In this document: positions 53,495-63,798 of the stretch, in pieces
Layout: each line of letters starts with the position of its first letter
How positions within the stretch are numbered: position 1 is the first letter of the stretch
Assembly (NCBI RefSeq): GCF_943193185.1
Contig: NZ_CALPDE010000001.1
Span: 1-64,000, forward strand
DNA: 64,000 bases
DNA from: Lactococcus ileimucosae
Lineage (GTDB): Bacteria > Bacillota > Bacilli > Lactobacillales > Streptococcaceae
Direction of reading: 5' to 3'
Made by a program: the position numbers and the translations under genes
The notes under the pieces: generated by a model
Told to the model about the DNA's origin: nothing
The model's input: the letters and a program-made list of their open reading frames with translations, nothing else
The model's database searches: none

Positions 53495-54477
53495 ACTTCT
53501 CTTCTCTCATGTTGGGCGCTAATTCCCATGATTTCTGAAGCAATGGCATCTCCATCATGAAATGCACCGCCATTCACCAGCTGCAAAAAATCATTGGAAA
53601 TAATATTTACCTCTTCTTCTTGTAAAGTCTTGAAGTCGTGAACCACCTGCACTAAATACTCGTCAAATTTATTGGAATTCATATATTCTTCAGGTACTTC
53701 TGCACTGTTTACCAACACAGTATCGATAACACGGGTTCCCAAATGTTCATGAATAACACGAACATGGTCTGCATCGCTAAAGTGCTCTGTTTCGCCACGC
53801 TGTGTCATAATGTTGCAGACGTAAACAATGCGAGCCTGTGTTTTTAAAAGTGCTTCGGCAATTTCAGGAATAACAATATTGGGTAAGATTGAAGTAAAGA
53901 GTGACCCAGGTCCTAAAACGATGGTATCTGCTTCCATGATAGACTGTACGACCTTTTTAGATGCACGCGGACTCTTTCCTGTATTTGTTTCCGTAAGGTA
54001 AACATGATGAATCAAACCCTCATAGTCTGTAATCTTGCTTTCGCCTTCAACTTCATGACCATCTTTAAAGACGGCATGCAGGGTCAATGGTGTATCACTT
54101 GATGGATATACATTGCCCTTTACGTGGAAGAAACGGGCTAATGTCTGAATGGCCTCATAGGTGGAACCCTGCATCTCACCAATAGCAGCAATAATCAAGT
54201 TTCCTAAGGGATGTCCGGCCAGCTCTCCGTCACTCGAATCAAAGCGATACTGTAAAATATCCGCATAGAACTTTGGCATATCACTCATAGCAATCAGAAC
54301 ATTACGCAGATCTCCTGGAGGTGCAATGTCAATTGCGGAACGCAAACGTCCCGAAGAACCACCGTCATCTGCAACGGTTACAATTGCGGAAAGGTCTATA
54401 TTTTCTTGACGCAAGGACTTCAAAATGACGGGAATCCCCGTCCCGCCTCCTATAACAACTATTTTTGACTTGCTCAT
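53491..54477 (-). CDS. yvcK: YvcK/GlmR family UDP-sugar-binding protein
   Basis: 328 residues, starts [20 protein letters not shown] with the Rossmann glycine motif and [12 protein letters not shown]. Gluconeogenic growth and cell-wall precursor control. Four-base overlaps at both ends with rapZ and whiA show one operon. Confidence 0.95.
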   Translation of the reverse strand: MSKSKIVVIGGGTGIPVILKSLRQENIDLSAIVTVADDGGSSGRLRSAIDIAPPGDLRNVLIAMSDMPKFYADILQYRFDSSDGELAGHPLGNLIIAAIGEMQGSTYEAIQTLARFFHVKGNVYPSSDTPLTLHAVFKDGHEVEGESKITDYEGLIHHVYLTETNTGKSPRASKKVVQSIMEADTIVLGPGSLFTSILPNIVIPEIAEALLKTQARIVYVCNIMTQRGETEHFSDADHVRVIHEHLGTRVIDTVLVNSAEVPEEYMNSNKFDEYLVQVVHDFKTLQEEEVNIISNDFLQLVNGGAFHDGDAIASEIMGISAQHERREV

Positions 54478-55364
54478 GATCGGTTAACCGTTTCTTTCCT
54501 TTTGTCCTTATCTCTGTGGCTTGTATTTAAATGCCACTCTTCCTTAAGTAATGCTTTGGAAACACGTTCAGCAAAGGCAACAGAACGGTGCTGACCTCCC
54601 GTACAACCAAAAGCAATCGTCAAAACTGATTTTCCTTCTTTCTGATAAGAAGGAATAATCGGCAAGAGCATATTCATTAAATTTTTATAGAACTCCTCAG
54701 AAGCTTCTTGCTCCATGACATAGTTAAACACTTCCTTGTCTAGTCCCGTTTTATCACGGAGTTCTGGAATATAGTGAGGATTTGGAAGAAAACGAACGTC
54801 AAATACTAAGTCTGCATCCATCGGCAAACCATATTTGAAGCCGAAAGACAGTACTTCAATACGAAATGGTGCTTCTTTTGTTTCAGAAAAACGTTCAAGA
54901 ATACGCGCCCGCAAATTACGTGGGGTAAGCTCACTGGTATCTATCACAACCTCAGCCAGAGCTTTAATGTCTGAAAGAATTTCGCGCTCTTGAGTAATGC
55001 CATCAAGTACACGTCCGTCAATGGCCAAGGGATGAGAACGACGTGTTTCTTTATATCGTGCAACCAGCTCAACATCGCCCGCATCAAGAAATAAAAGCTT
55101 GAAGTTTACCTCTGGACTGTTTGAAAGTTCTGCAATAATTCCCCGCAGGCGGTCAAAGAAAATACGTGAACGCATATCAACAACCATTGCAACCTTGTTA
55201 ATCTTACTGTCAGGTGTATTGAGAAGCTCTACAAATTTTTCAATCAAGTTGGGCGGCATATTATCAACCGCAAAGTAGCCCATATCTTCAAAAGACTGGA
55301 TTGCTACAGTTTTACCAGCACCCGACATTCCCGTGATAATGACAATATTTAGTTTGTTATCCAT
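54474..55364 (-). CDS. rapZ: RapZ/YvcJ family nucleotide-binding protein
   Basis: 296 residues. Walker A GMSGAGKT (12-19), VVDMRSR, and the C-terminal domain with [17 protein letters not shown]. In other bacteria it controls GlmS through small RNA turnover; in Firmicutes the role is less clear. Confidence 0.95.
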   Translation of the reverse strand: MDNKLNIVIITGMSGAGKTVAIQSFEDMGYFAVDNMPPNLIEKFVELLNTPDSKINKVAMVVDMRSRIFFDRLRGIIAELSNSPEVNFKLLFLDAGDVELVARYKETRRSHPLAIDGRVLDGITQEREILSDIKALAEVVIDTSELTPRNLRARILERFSETKEAPFRIEVLSFGFKYGLPMDADLVFDVRFLPNPHYIPELRDKTGLDKEVFNYVMEQEASEEFYKNLMNMLLPIIPSYQKEGKSVLTIAFGCTGGQHRSVAFAERVSKALLKEEWHLNTSHRDKDKRKETVNRS

Positions 55365-55407
55365 TTTTTCTCCTCTTCCTTATCCTAGCAACTGCTTCTT
55401 TCACCGT

Positions 55408-56853
55408 TTAGAGCATTGGACTGATAAGCCGCGCCAAGCCTTCCTTGAAACGAATACTTGTGCTACGTTCTTCGTAAGTTTCAAGTGTCAAACGTTTACT
55501 CACTGCAAGGTCTTTTTTGAAATCTTCACGTAGCTTTTGCGAAATATCATCATCATAGAGTACCATATTTCCCTCAAAACAAAGTTGCAGACTACGGTTA
55601 TCAAAGTTCGCAGAGCCAACTGATGCGTATTCACCATCAATAATAAGCGTTTTAGAATGTACAAAACCTTTCTCATAAGTATAAACCTTTGCTCCCATTT
55701 TAAGCAAGTCAGCTGCATAATAATAGGTAGCCCAATAGACCAGAGGATGATCAGGTTTATTCGGAATCATTAAACGAACTTCTACTCCTGATAAAAGGGC
55801 CAGTTTTAAAGACTCATGCAAAGCATCATCTGGAACATAATAAGGGGTTTGAATGATAATCTCACGCTCCGCACTGTTTATCATCTTCATGTAAGTCATT
55901 TTGATTTGGGTTTTTACCTCGTCTGGACCTGATGTTACAAACTGTGTGATCACTCGGTCTCTTTCTAAGGCTGCTGGAAAGTATTCTTCTGCTTCAGAAA
56001 TTTCAAATTTATGTTGACTGTTCCAGTCCATAATAAATCTGTTTTGAAGGGAGTAGACCACATCGCCTGTCAGACGGAGATGCGTATCACGCCAATAACC
56101 AAATTTCTCTGTTTCAGTCGCATATTCATCCCCAACATTAAAACCTCCTGTGTAGCCAATCTGGCCGTCAACAACCACAATCTTTCGATGCAAACGATAG
56201 TTGGTACGTGGATTAATTAAGGACAATATCAGTGGAAAGAAATACGAGACTTCTCCGCCAGCTTTCGTCAACCGTTCAAACTCATGCGGTTTTGTTTTAC
56301 TGCTTCCCCAAGCATCAATTAAAAGACGTACCTCCACTCCTCTCTGGGCAGCCTCAACAAGAGCATCTGTTAATTCTTTACCCAGATTATCCATTCGAAA
56401 AATATAATATTCTAAATGCACATGGTGCTTTGCATTACGAATGTCTTCGATAAGAGCATCAAACTTTGCACGTCCATCTGTAAAGATTTTTACACCTGTA
56501 TTTGAAGAAATAACCGCCTTTTCTTCCACGAAAAGCATATGAATAAGCTGCGTAATGCCATGATTTCGTGTAATTCTTTTGATAAATCCTTCTTCTTCAT
56601 AAACCCGCCATGTGCGCTTTAACTGTTCTTCAAAACCTACACGAAAAGCACGTTGCACTCTAAAAATACGGTAGTGCGCAATCCCACGTCCTACTAGAAT
56701 ATACAAAATAAAACCAAAAATAGGCAAAAGATTAACGACAAAAAGCCAAGCCCATGTCGTTGAGGTACTTTTACGTTCTCTGAAAATAATCGTCATTGAC
56801 AAAAAGAAGTTTAAGACAAAAATAGATAATTCAATGATGGCAACAAGACCCAA
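55408..56853 (-). CDS. cls: Cardiolipin synthase
   Basis: 481 residues, TTG start after AAAGGAG. Two N-terminal helices, then two phospholipase D HKD motifs: HRKIVVVDGQIGYTGGFN (about 222) and HSKTLIIDGEYASVGSANFD (about 396). Condenses phosphatidylglycerol to cardiolipin at the membrane. Ends 43 bases before rapZ. Confidence 0.95.
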   Translation of the reverse strand: MGLVAIIELSIFVLNFFLSMTIIFRERKSTSTTWAWLFVVNLLPIFGFILYILVGRGIAHYRIFRVQRAFRVGFEEQLKRTWRVYEEEGFIKRITRNHGITQLIHMLFVEEKAVISSNTGVKIFTDGRAKFDALIEDIRNAKHHVHLEYYIFRMDNLGKELTDALVEAAQRGVEVRLLIDAWGSSKTKPHEFERLTKAGGEVSYFFPLILSLINPRTNYRLHRKIVVVDGQIGYTGGFNVGDEYATETEKFGYWRDTHLRLTGDVVYSLQNRFIMDWNSQHKFEISEAEEYFPAALERDRVITQFVTSGPDEVKTQIKMTYMKMINSAEREIIIQTPYYVPDDALHESLKLALLSGVEVRLMIPNKPDHPLVYWATYYYAADLLKMGAKVYTYEKGFVHSKTLIIDGEYASVGSANFDNRSLQLCFEGNMVLYDDDISQKLREDFKKDLAVSKRLTLETYEERSTSIRFKEGLARLISPML

Positions 56854-56940
56854 AATAAAACTCCTTTTCTAAATTCCTTATTCTCCAATTATAACACAGG
56901 CAATAAGCAAATATTTAATCTAAACTGAAGGTTTCATTGA

Positions 56941-57206
56941 AAGGTTTACAAGTTGCTGCGCGCCTTGCCTATTAGCATTCTCTTTGCTAAAGCAAAAAGA
57001 ATGGAAAAGGTTCACCACTCGCTGCGCGCCTTGCCTATTAGCATTCTAATTTGCTAAAGCAAAAAGAATGGAAAAGGTTCACCACTCGCTACGCTCCTTG
57101 CGTATTATCATTCTAATTTGCTAAAGCAAAAAGGATGGAAAAGGTTCACCACTCGCTGCGCGCCTTGCCTATTATCATTCTAATTTGCTAAAGCAAAAAG
57201 AATGAT
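56941..57206. repeat. Four tandem 67-bp repeats with internal hairpin
   Basis: Units start at 56941, 57007, 57074 and 57141. Each reads AAGGTTCACCACTCGCTGCG..., then CATTCT-TTTGCT-AGCAAA-AGAATG, a perfect stem. Unit 1 differs most; units 2-4 differ by a few bases. Not coding. Confidence 0.9.
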
Positions 57207-57296
57207 AATACCCACGGGCTCGCCATGGGTACTTATGGTATATTCTTGAAGTTAAAGCCTGCTACCAATAGCTTATATGGCAGATTGTTATTACTT
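57207..57296. other. Hairpin after the tandem repeats
   Basis: TACCCA/TGGGTA stem (57210-57233), possibly the terminator of the pcp operon on the minus strand. Confidence 0.4.
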
Positions 57297-57710
57297 TTAT
57301 CCGGCCATATGTTCTAGCCAATCTCCCGAATCAACCGGAATAAGCTGATCCTTTGTATTCACAGCTGCAGTTGAATTGTAGTGATAATAATAGACCTCTT
57401 CCTTTTGTCCATCACTTAACTGAGCGAGTGACGTACATCTGAGATATTCACTTTCATCACGATTATCCGGAAAAAAATTTTCCATCTCATCAAGGACCGC
57501 AATATTCTTGGGGAAGTCCCTCAATATAAAGATTTCTCCTAAAATTTCCGAATTTCCCTCAATAATCGCGGGATAGCCTTTATTTTCAATGTGAAACAAG
57601 CTTCCTTTAATCTTCCCAGGATAACTTTCTAAAACCTCGCCTTTCAAATACTTGTCATAATTGAACATGTCTGTGCGCAAGCTTCCGTAGACAAAAACTT
57701 TGTTCAACAT
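57297..57710 (-). CDS. Gamma-glutamylcyclotransferase-like protein
   Basis: 137 residues from ATG 57710 (GGAGAAAT before it), beginning [15 protein letters not shown], the GGCT/AIG2 motif. Fold binds gamma-glutamyl compounds and forms 5-oxoproline. Overlaps the end of pcp, so a link to pyroglutamate chemistry is likely. Confidence 0.85.
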   Translation of the reverse strand: MLNKVFVYGSLRTDMFNYDKYLKGEVLESYPGKIKGSLFHIENKGYPAIIEGNSEILGEIFILRDFPKNIAVLDEMENFFPDNRDESEYLRCTSLAQLSDGQKEEVYYYHYNSTAAVNTKDQLIPVDSGDWLEHMAG

Positions 57711-58345
57711 ATTTCTCCACCAATAGTTCGCAAATCTTCTGTGTAACGTGTACAAGCATCCAATGCTATCTCTATCCCTTTAACAATTTCGTCTAATGAC
57801 ATGTAAGGCGTATCTTTTTTATCAATAACCTGTGATGTCGCATAAGGAATATGGATAAATCCGCCTTTGACATTGGGATATTTTTCTTCCAGAAGATGGC
57901 GTACACCATAGAAAACATGATTACAAACAAAGGTTCCTGCTGTGTTTGAAAGCGTGCCCGGAATCCCCGCTTTATTGAGTTCGCTAACAATAGCTTTTAC
58001 AGGAAGCGTTGAAAAGTAAGCAGGAGCACCTCCTTCTTTTACAGGCTCATCCACCGGTTGATTGCCTTCATTATCCGGAATCCTAAAGTCATCCACATTA
58101 ATAGCTATACGCTCAGGTGTAATCGCGTAACGTCCACCTGCTTGGCCAATGTTTACAACAAAGTCTGGCTGATGTTTTTCGATTGCCTCCTCAATCTTTT
58201 CAAGTGATTTATAACGAACGGTTGGAATAATGAGCTTGATGATTTCAGCATCATTGATTTCTGAGGCTACACGCTTGACAGCTTCTTCAGCTGGGTTAAG
58301 TTTCTCTCCACCAAAGGGATCAAAACCTGTTAACAATATTTTCAT
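57704..58345 (-). CDS. pcp: Pyrrolidone-carboxylate peptidase
   Basis: 213 residues. Removes N-terminal pyroglutamate from peptides. Catalytic Glu78 in AITPERIA, Cys141 in [13 protein letters not shown], and His165 in GGFIHIPY. 19 bases after the DUF979 gene. Confidence 0.96.
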   Translation of the reverse strand: MKILLTGFDPFGGEKLNPAEEAVKRVASEINDAEIIKLIIPTVRYKSLEKIEEAIEKHQPDFVVNIGQAGGRYAITPERIAINVDDFRIPDNEGNQPVDEPVKEGGAPAYFSTLPVKAIVSELNKAGIPGTLSNTAGTFVCNHVFYGVRHLLEEKYPNVKGGFIHIPYATSQVIDKKDTPYMSLDEIVKGIEIALDACTRYTEDLRTIGGEIC

Positions 58346-58364
58346 AATAAACTCCTTATACTAC

Positions 58365-59297
58365 TTAGAATGCAACAAAGTACATGACAAAAATGTGCAG
58401 AACGATGAGAGCAAGAGCCACAGGTGCTTGCACTTTAATTACCTTATTTTCATCTTTCATCTCAAGTAAGGCAGCAGGTACAATGTTAAAGTTAGCGGCC
58501 ATCGGGGTCATCAAAGTACCACAATAACCTGCTGTAAGTGCCAATGCTCCTGCAATAACTGGATTCGCACCTTGGGAAAGAACAAAAGGAATACCGATAC
58601 CCGCAGTAATTACAGAGAAAGCAGCAAAGGCATTTCCCATAATCATTGTAAAAATAACCATCCCCAAAACATAAGCAACAACACCGAGCAAGCGATTATC
58701 TGCAGGAACAACACCTGTGATAGCCTGTGAAATGACTTCACCTACTCCCGCTGTTGTAAACAGAGCACCCAATGCAACAAGCAACTGAGGTAGAATGGCG
58801 ACTGGTCCCATCGAATCAAAAAGGCGCGCACCATCTTCAACAGACTCTGTAGCTTTCGCTTTCGTCATTATCAGTGCAAAAAGTAGAGAAACAAGCGAAG
58901 ACACACCAATAGCAAAGAGTGATGAATTAGCATAGTTACCCAAGACCATCGCAATCCCAACAGCAACAAAGGCAAGAATGAAGGAAGGGATGAAAATTTT
59001 ACTTTTTAACAACTTAGACTGTTTTTGACCAAATTTCTCATCTAAAGACTTATATTTTCCGAAAGTGACCTGCTTGCTGAGTGTAAGTAAGCTGCTCAAT
59101 ACAACGAAAAGACCAACCAGCCAAGCTGGGATAAGTGCACCTAAAATAAAAGGTAAAGCGATAAGAATCCAAAAAACCGTCGTTCCAATACGTTTTACAC
59201 CTTGGATTGTCGTAAAGGCTTTATACGCCATATAAAGCATGAGCAGGCCCATTAGAACATAAAATACATTTAAAGAAACATCAATAAAAGCTTGCAT
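58365..59297 (-). CDS. DUF979 membrane protein (putative 5-oxoproline permease subunit)
   Basis: 310 residues, about nine helices. Matches DUF979, always paired with DUF969 and commonly with pcp or oxoprolinase genes. Ends with FVMYFVAF. Transport of pyroglutamate is inferred from neighbours. Confidence 0.85.
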   Translation of the reverse strand: MQAFIDVSLNVFYVLMGLLMLYMAYKAFTTIQGVKRIGTTVFWILIALPFILGALIPAWLVGLFVVLSSLLTLSKQVTFGKYKSLDEKFGQKQSKLLKSKIFIPSFILAFVAVGIAMVLGNYANSSLFAIGVSSLVSLLFALIMTKAKATESVEDGARLFDSMGPVAILPQLLVALGALFTTAGVGEVISQAITGVVPADNRLLGVVAYVLGMVIFTMIMGNAFAAFSVITAGIGIPFVLSQGANPVIAGALALTAGYCGTLMTPMAANFNIVPAALLEMKDENKVIKVQAPVALALIVLHIFVMYFVAF

Positions 59298-59300
59298 AGA

Positions 59301-59975
59301 CTAATTTTCTCCTTTCTTTCCGAATTTTCGTAATAGTTTTCGATCATAAAGCATAAACTGGACGGCAGTCACAACAAAAGCAAGTACAGCCATAATAATA
59401 CTGGCTACTGCTACATCAACCGCCGTAACATTGTAATTAAAACTTGACAAGGTTGAAGTAATCAAAAGCACACCAGCACTGCCAGCAAACAAGTTCTGGC
59501 CAAAAAAGTTACCATAGTTTTCCGCTGCGGCTGAGAGAGCTTTTATGTTATCGTCTTCTGATTCAACATCACCATACTTACTTACTGCAGCCGCCTTTGC
59601 CATCGGTTGAATCAGCGGTCTCACAAACTGCGGATGCCCGCTGATACGGATGGACATAGCGCCTGCAATAAATCGAACAAAAACGTAAAAGAGTGTAATA
59701 CGGCCTGTGGTGAGAGATTGCATACGTCCGATAAGCTCAACTGCACGCTGGCGAAGACCGTTTCGCTCTAACACACCAATAACGGGGAGCGTTAAGACAA
59801 AAAGGGAAACCATGCGGTTATCCACAAAAGACTGCCCCAAGATTGTAAGAATCTCCTGAATGCTCAAGCCAGCAACAAGTCCAGTCGAAACACCCGCGAG
59901 AACAACAACAAATAAGGTCTCTATCTTGAAAATAAACCCAATCAAAACAATTAAGACACCTATCAACTTGATCAT
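59301..59975 (-). CDS. DUF969 membrane protein (putative 5-oxoproline permease subunit)
   Basis: 224 residues from ATG 59975 (AGAAGGA before it), six helices. Starts MIKLIGVLIVLIGFIFKIET. Partner of the DUF979 protein, three bases apart. First gene of the four-gene pyroglutamate operon. Confidence 0.85.
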   Translation of the reverse strand: MIKLIGVLIVLIGFIFKIETLFVVVLAGVSTGLVAGLSIQEILTILGQSFVDNRMVSLFVLTLPVIGVLERNGLRQRAVELIGRMQSLTTGRITLFYVFVRFIAGAMSIRISGHPQFVRPLIQPMAKAAAVSKYGDVESEDDNIKALSAAAENYGNFFGQNLFAGSAGVLLITSTLSSFNYNVTAVDVAVASIIMAVLAFVVTAVQFMLYDRKLLRKFGKKGEN

Positions 59976-60203
59976 GAAATGATTCCTTCTATAATTATAT
60001 TTTAGACAATTATATAACATTTGTCCTTTTTGTTCAATCTATTTCGAATTTTTCTTTTTTTCTGATTTTTTATTAGATGAGACACAGCTTGAACTTAAGG
60101 TGAGCTTTATCCCCTCTCTCCTTGGGGAATTCAACATTTTTCGAGACTCCTATGAAAGCCGCCTTATCTCTCTAAGAATATTTATTTTACAGATTTGTAT
60201 GGG

Positions 60204-60232
60204 AAAAGCACCCGCTCAAAAACGGATGCTTC
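60204..60232 (-). terminator. Terminator of the ABC-F gene
   Basis: AGCATCCG and CGGGTGCT arms around an 8-base loop, then TTTT on the minus strand. Confidence 0.75.
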
Positions 60233-60250
60233 TCCTCCTTACACACAATT

Positions 60251-61744
60251 TTATCTGTCGCTCTTGCGTAACTCAATTTTGTTATCCGCTACTTGTTCTA
60301 CAAAATACGGATCATGTTCAATGACAAGCATACTTGGTTTCTCTCGCTTTATCATCTCAATAATTTGTTCTTGATTGAAAACATCGAGGTAATTGAGTGG
60401 TTCGTCCCAAAGATAGAGATGGGCAGGCTGAGTTAAGGCTCTTGCTAATTCGACTTTCCGTTGCTGTCCTTGACTCATATGTTCAATTTTTTGTTCAAAA
60501 ACATTACGTTCGACCCCCAGTTTGCGCAAATTATTGAGGAAAGTTTCTAAATCTAGATTTTCCTCCTTGACAAAGTCACTCAAAAAGCCTTTGTTATCTG
60601 CAATTTGCCGAACCTGTGAAACAGTTAGATTATGAGCCATGTCAAAAGTTCCCTCGTATCGTCCGGAAAATTCTCCGGTTAATACATGAAGCAAGGAAGA
60701 TTTTCCGATACCGTTCACTCCTGTCAAAGCAATGACCTGCCCTTGTTTTATGTCAAATGAAACAGGTTGGAAAAGAAATTGCTCGAAGCCTGCTGTCAAA
60801 TTTTCGACCTTCAGCAAACGTTTTTGGTGACTATGCAAAACATGCATGGCTAATCCCGGCACTTCCTCCCAGTTTCTTAGAAGCTTTTCCTTATCTGCAA
60901 TGTCTTCTTTCATACGCTTTTCTAGATTTTTAGACTTCTGCATCATATTTGCCGCTTTACGTCCTATAAATCCTTTATCTACACGCTTGGTTTCCGAATC
61001 AAAACCTCTTTTTTTGCGGGATTTTGTTGCTTCAAGGTTGCGAGACCAAGCTTCTTTTTCACGTGCCGTTTGCTTCAATCTGCCGATTTCTTTTCTGAGC
61101 TTATCATCTTGAGCTTTTTCAGTAAGATCTCTCAACCTTTTTTCTTCTTCATAGATCGCAAAATTTCCCGCATATATGTGCAAGTCCGCACGCTCAATAG
61201 CTAGCGTATGATCTGTTGTTTGATTCAGAAAATTGCGATCATGAGAAACCAATATATAACCTGCTTTTCCTTGGAGATAAACGGCTACCTTATCTCTTGA
61301 AGCCTTGTCCAGATGGTTGGTTGGTTCATCAATCAGTGCATAATTTTGCTCATCTAAAAAGAGAAGGGCCAGTAAAACTTTTGTTTGCTCCCCTCCTGAT
61401 AAACTACTAAAAGGGCGCCAAAGCGTATCCAAATCAACATCCAGTAAGGTAAGTTCCCGTTCTAACTCCCATTGTTCAAAATCTGCTAGCTCTTGCAAGA
61501 CAAACAAGGTCAGCTGACTTTTATCTTTAACTGTTTGTGGAAAATAGACAAAGCTCTTGCTGGTTTTCACCTCAGCATTAGCTTCTGTTTCGCCTACGAG
61601 AATCTTTAACAGCGTGCTCTTTCCTCTACCGTTACGTCCCACTAAACCCAGTTTCCACTTGTCATCAATATTGATATTTACCTTATCAAATATCAACTGG
61701 TCTGTATAAGCAAAAGTTAAGTTCTTAATTTGAATGTTTGACAT
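60251..61744 (-). CDS. lsa(D): ABC-F ribosome protection protein, Lsa type
   Basis: 497 residues, no membrane segments. Two ATPase domains: Walker A GRNGRGKST (36-44) with LSGGEQTKV, and GVNGIGKSS with the altered signature MSQGQQRKVELA. Linker of charged helices between them (about 200-295), typical of Lsa/Vga proteins that displace lincosamides, streptogramin A and pleuromutilins from the ribosome. L. garvieae carries the intrinsic lsa(D); the symbol is tentative. CAGGAGG precedes the start, 11 bases after a leader ORF. Confidence 0.85.
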   Translation of the reverse strand: MSNIQIKNLTFAYTDQLIFDKVNINIDDKWKLGLVGRNGRGKSTLLKILVGETEANAEVKTSKSFVYFPQTVKDKSQLTLFVLQELADFEQWELERELTLLDVDLDTLWRPFSSLSGGEQTKVLLALLFLDEQNYALIDEPTNHLDKASRDKVAVYLQGKAGYILVSHDRNFLNQTTDHTLAIERADLHIYAGNFAIYEEEKRLRDLTEKAQDDKLRKEIGRLKQTAREKEAWSRNLEATKSRKKRGFDSETKRVDKGFIGRKAANMMQKSKNLEKRMKEDIADKEKLLRNWEEVPGLAMHVLHSHQKRLLKVENLTAGFEQFLFQPVSFDIKQGQVIALTGVNGIGKSSLLHVLTGEFSGRYEGTFDMAHNLTVSQVRQIADNKGFLSDFVKEENLDLETFLNNLRKLGVERNVFEQKIEHMSQGQQRKVELARALTQPAHLYLWDEPLNYLDVFNQEQIIEMIKREKPSMLVIEHDPYFVEQVADNKIELRKSDR

Positions 61745-61755
61745 ATGCCTCCTGT

Positions 61756-61869
61756 CTAAAACCCGCCTCTGCCATGATTAGTGAACAGATAGGGTTTCTG
61801 TGTAAGTTTATTCATCTTTAGAGATTTTGTTACGCGATCTGTTTGTATTTGTTTCGGTTGTTGCTGCAT
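61756..61869 (-). CDS. Leader ORF B of the ABC-F gene
   Basis: 37 residues, MQQQPKQIQTDRVTKSLKMN then a tail ending in HGRGGF. Perfect AAGGAGG before ATG 61869; stop lies 11 bases before the lsa start, so coupling is likely. Confidence 0.6.
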   Translation of the reverse strand: MQQQPKQIQTDRVTKSLKMNKLTQKPYLFTNHGRGGF

Positions 61870-61883
61870 GGTTTCCTCCTTGT

Positions 61884-62042
61884 TTAAAATCCAATCGAAT
61901 AATGGGTATGATAACCATGCGGTTTGGTTGCTTTTTTCAAGCCCTTGTTCTGAATCTGTTTGTCTGTTTGTACAGCCATTTTCTTTTGTTTGGACTTGAT
62001 TACCCGTAACTTTTCCTGCATAATTTTCTGCTTTGGAGACAT
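61884..62042 (-). CDS. Leader ORF A of the ABC-F gene
   Basis: 52 residues, very Lys-rich: MSPKQKIMQEKLRVIKSKQK and a tail ending HYSIGF. AAGGAG precedes the ATG. Its stop is 14 bases before leader ORF B. Unknown function; either regulatory or a small basic protein. Confidence 0.55.
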   Translation of the reverse strand: MSPKQKIMQEKLRVIKSKQKKMAVQTDKQIQNKGLKKATKPHGYHTHYSIGF

Positions 62043-62147
62043 AAAAAAACTCCTTCTCTCTATATTTCGCATTCACAAAAATAGAGAAAAAGAGTTCAAA
62101 ACGCGCCACAAAAAGGGCTTTATTTCCGAAAGTCTATTTCCTATAAA

Positions 62148-62213
62148 TCATGAATACGAAAAAACTCTTGCGGCTATACTCTTCACCGCTTTTAACATTC
62201 TTTCAAATTTCAT
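62148..62213 (-). CDS. Possible leader peptide of the ABC-F transcript
   Basis: 21 residues MKFERMLKAVKSIAARVFSY plus Ser. Overlaps a hairpin GCGG/CCGC followed by AAGAGTTTTTT (about 62161-62196 region), an attenuator candidate. Ribosome site is weak. Confidence 0.35.
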   Translation of the reverse strand: MKFERMLKAVKSIAARVFSYS

Positions 62214-62259
62214 GACTTATAATTTCAATAGTCCTTACCTCACTTTTATCGTTAGAGCA

Positions 62260-62288
62260 AGTTTATCAAAACAGTAGCATGCTGTCAA
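62260..62288 (-). promoter_or_regulatory. Promoter of the ABC-F transcript
   Basis: TTGACA (62283-62288), 17 bases, TAAACT (62260-62265). Leaves a leader of about 500 bases before lsa. Confidence 0.8.
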
Positions 62289-62322
62289 GAAAAATACTTG
62301 ACTCGTTTGTTTCATACGCACC

Positions 62323-63669
62323 TTAAGATACCTCGGAAACCGCTTTTTCACGGTAGCTCAAGAGGCTAAGTACACACACCACCAAGGCAAATACAGAAAT
62401 ACCCCATGGATTAGAGACAACGACCTTGTAGCTTATGATAAGCAGGACAAGCAATGTAAAGATTGAAACTGTCTTGATGAACCAACCCCCTGTTCCCGTT
62501 TTAAAATAAAAAATAATCGCGGAGATGAGCAGCATTATCCATACGATAAGTATCGTATAAGAAATTGAGCCTGCTAAGTATACAAATAAATTATCTTTAA
62601 AAATAAAGGAGAGAATTGCCCCAATAAAGAGCATTCCCGAACAAAAAATTATCGCTGAGACGGGCACGCGCTTGCTTGACAGTTGGCCAAGCGTTTTGCC
62701 CATGATACCTTTTGAATCTTTGGCTCGAGAATAAACCGAACGAGATGTAGCATAAACCGCAGAGTTAATCACCGAAAAGAGAGCTAAAATAATGACGAAA
62801 TTGACAATAAGAGCCGCTCCAGGAATACCTAACTTTTCAAAAATCAAAACAAAGGGACTCTTTTGAGTGCTACTCAAAAATTTCCAAGAATAGAGTTCTA
62901 CAAAGATAAACATCGGAATAACATAGAATGAGAAAATACGCATAATAACACCGCGAATAGCTTTAGGTATCGCTTTTTTAGGATTTTCTACCTCTGAAAC
63001 TGTTAGTGCAATGAGTTCAGAACCTCCATAAGAATAGATAACGATAAGCATGGCATTGAAAACACCCTTCATGCCATTTGGCATAAAACCACCGTATTTA
63101 TTCATTTGACCTAGTCCCTCACTAAACCCAAGGTGAAAAACTTGTACAGCGACCAAGTAGAGCCCGACGACGATAAGGATCAGAATAACCATAATTTTTG
63201 CCCAAGCTAACCAGTATTCTGTTTCAGCAAAGACACGTACTGAGTAGAGATTGAGCCCTAAAGTGATAATAGCAACAATAAGTACAAAAACCCATGACGG
63301 AACTTGTGGAAGCCATACGCCTAAAAATTGGGCTATAGCTACAGACTCAGCCACCATGGCAGCCATCCATAATGACCAATAAACCCAGTCTGTAAAGTGG
63401 GCAAATCTTTTTCCTACATAAGGTGCGATAAGACCAGCTAGTCCCACAGTGGTCTCTTTTTGATGCAGAATAATCTGACCCGCGCCATACATCACAACAT
63501 ATAGGATGATGCCAGCTAACAGATAAGCTAACATTACTGCGGGACCTGAGGCTTGTATCGCATTGCTTGAACCGGCAAACAAACCTGCTCCAATAGCCCC
63601 GCCAAGTGATAACATAATCACATGTCTTGCTTTCATTGAAGACTTCAGTTTTTGCTTAGAATTTTCCAA
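62323..63669 (-). CDS. APC family amino acid permease
   Basis: 448 residues, about twelve helices. Helix 1 has the APC substrate loop SLGGAIGAGLFAGSSNAIQASGP in part, and helix 6 SYGGSELIALTVSEVENPKKAIPKA. TTG start with GAGGG upstream. Similar to the amino acid transporter (AAT) subgroup; substrate uncertain, though an aromatic-rich leader peptide precedes it. Confidence 0.88.
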   Translation of the reverse strand: MENSKQKLKSSMKARHVIMLSLGGAIGAGLFAGSSNAIQASGPAVMLAYLLAGIILYVVMYGAGQIILHQKETTVGLAGLIAPYVGKRFAHFTDWVYWSLWMAAMVAESVAIAQFLGVWLPQVPSWVFVLIVAIITLGLNLYSVRVFAETEYWLAWAKIMVILILIVVGLYLVAVQVFHLGFSEGLGQMNKYGGFMPNGMKGVFNAMLIVIYSYGGSELIALTVSEVENPKKAIPKAIRGVIMRIFSFYVIPMFIFVELYSWKFLSSTQKSPFVLIFEKLGIPGAALIVNFVIILALFSVINSAVYATSRSVYSRAKDSKGIMGKTLGQLSSKRVPVSAIIFCSGMLFIGAILSFIFKDNLFVYLAGSISYTILIVWIMLLISAIIFYFKTGTGGWFIKTVSIFTLLVLLIISYKVVVSNPWGISVFALVVCVLSLLSYREKAVSEVS

Positions 63670-63798
63670 GTAAAATCCCTCATTTCTATTATTTTTATCT
63701 TTTTAGCTTCTTCACAAAGGGATAAAGTCCAGCTAAAACACTCTCAAACTTACTTTATACCTTGATAAAAAACTAAAAAGTTACTCAATTTGAAAAGA

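Noticed and set aside
56941..57206. CRISPR array
   Set aside because: The repeats are contiguous 67-base units without unique spacers, and no cas gene is nearby.
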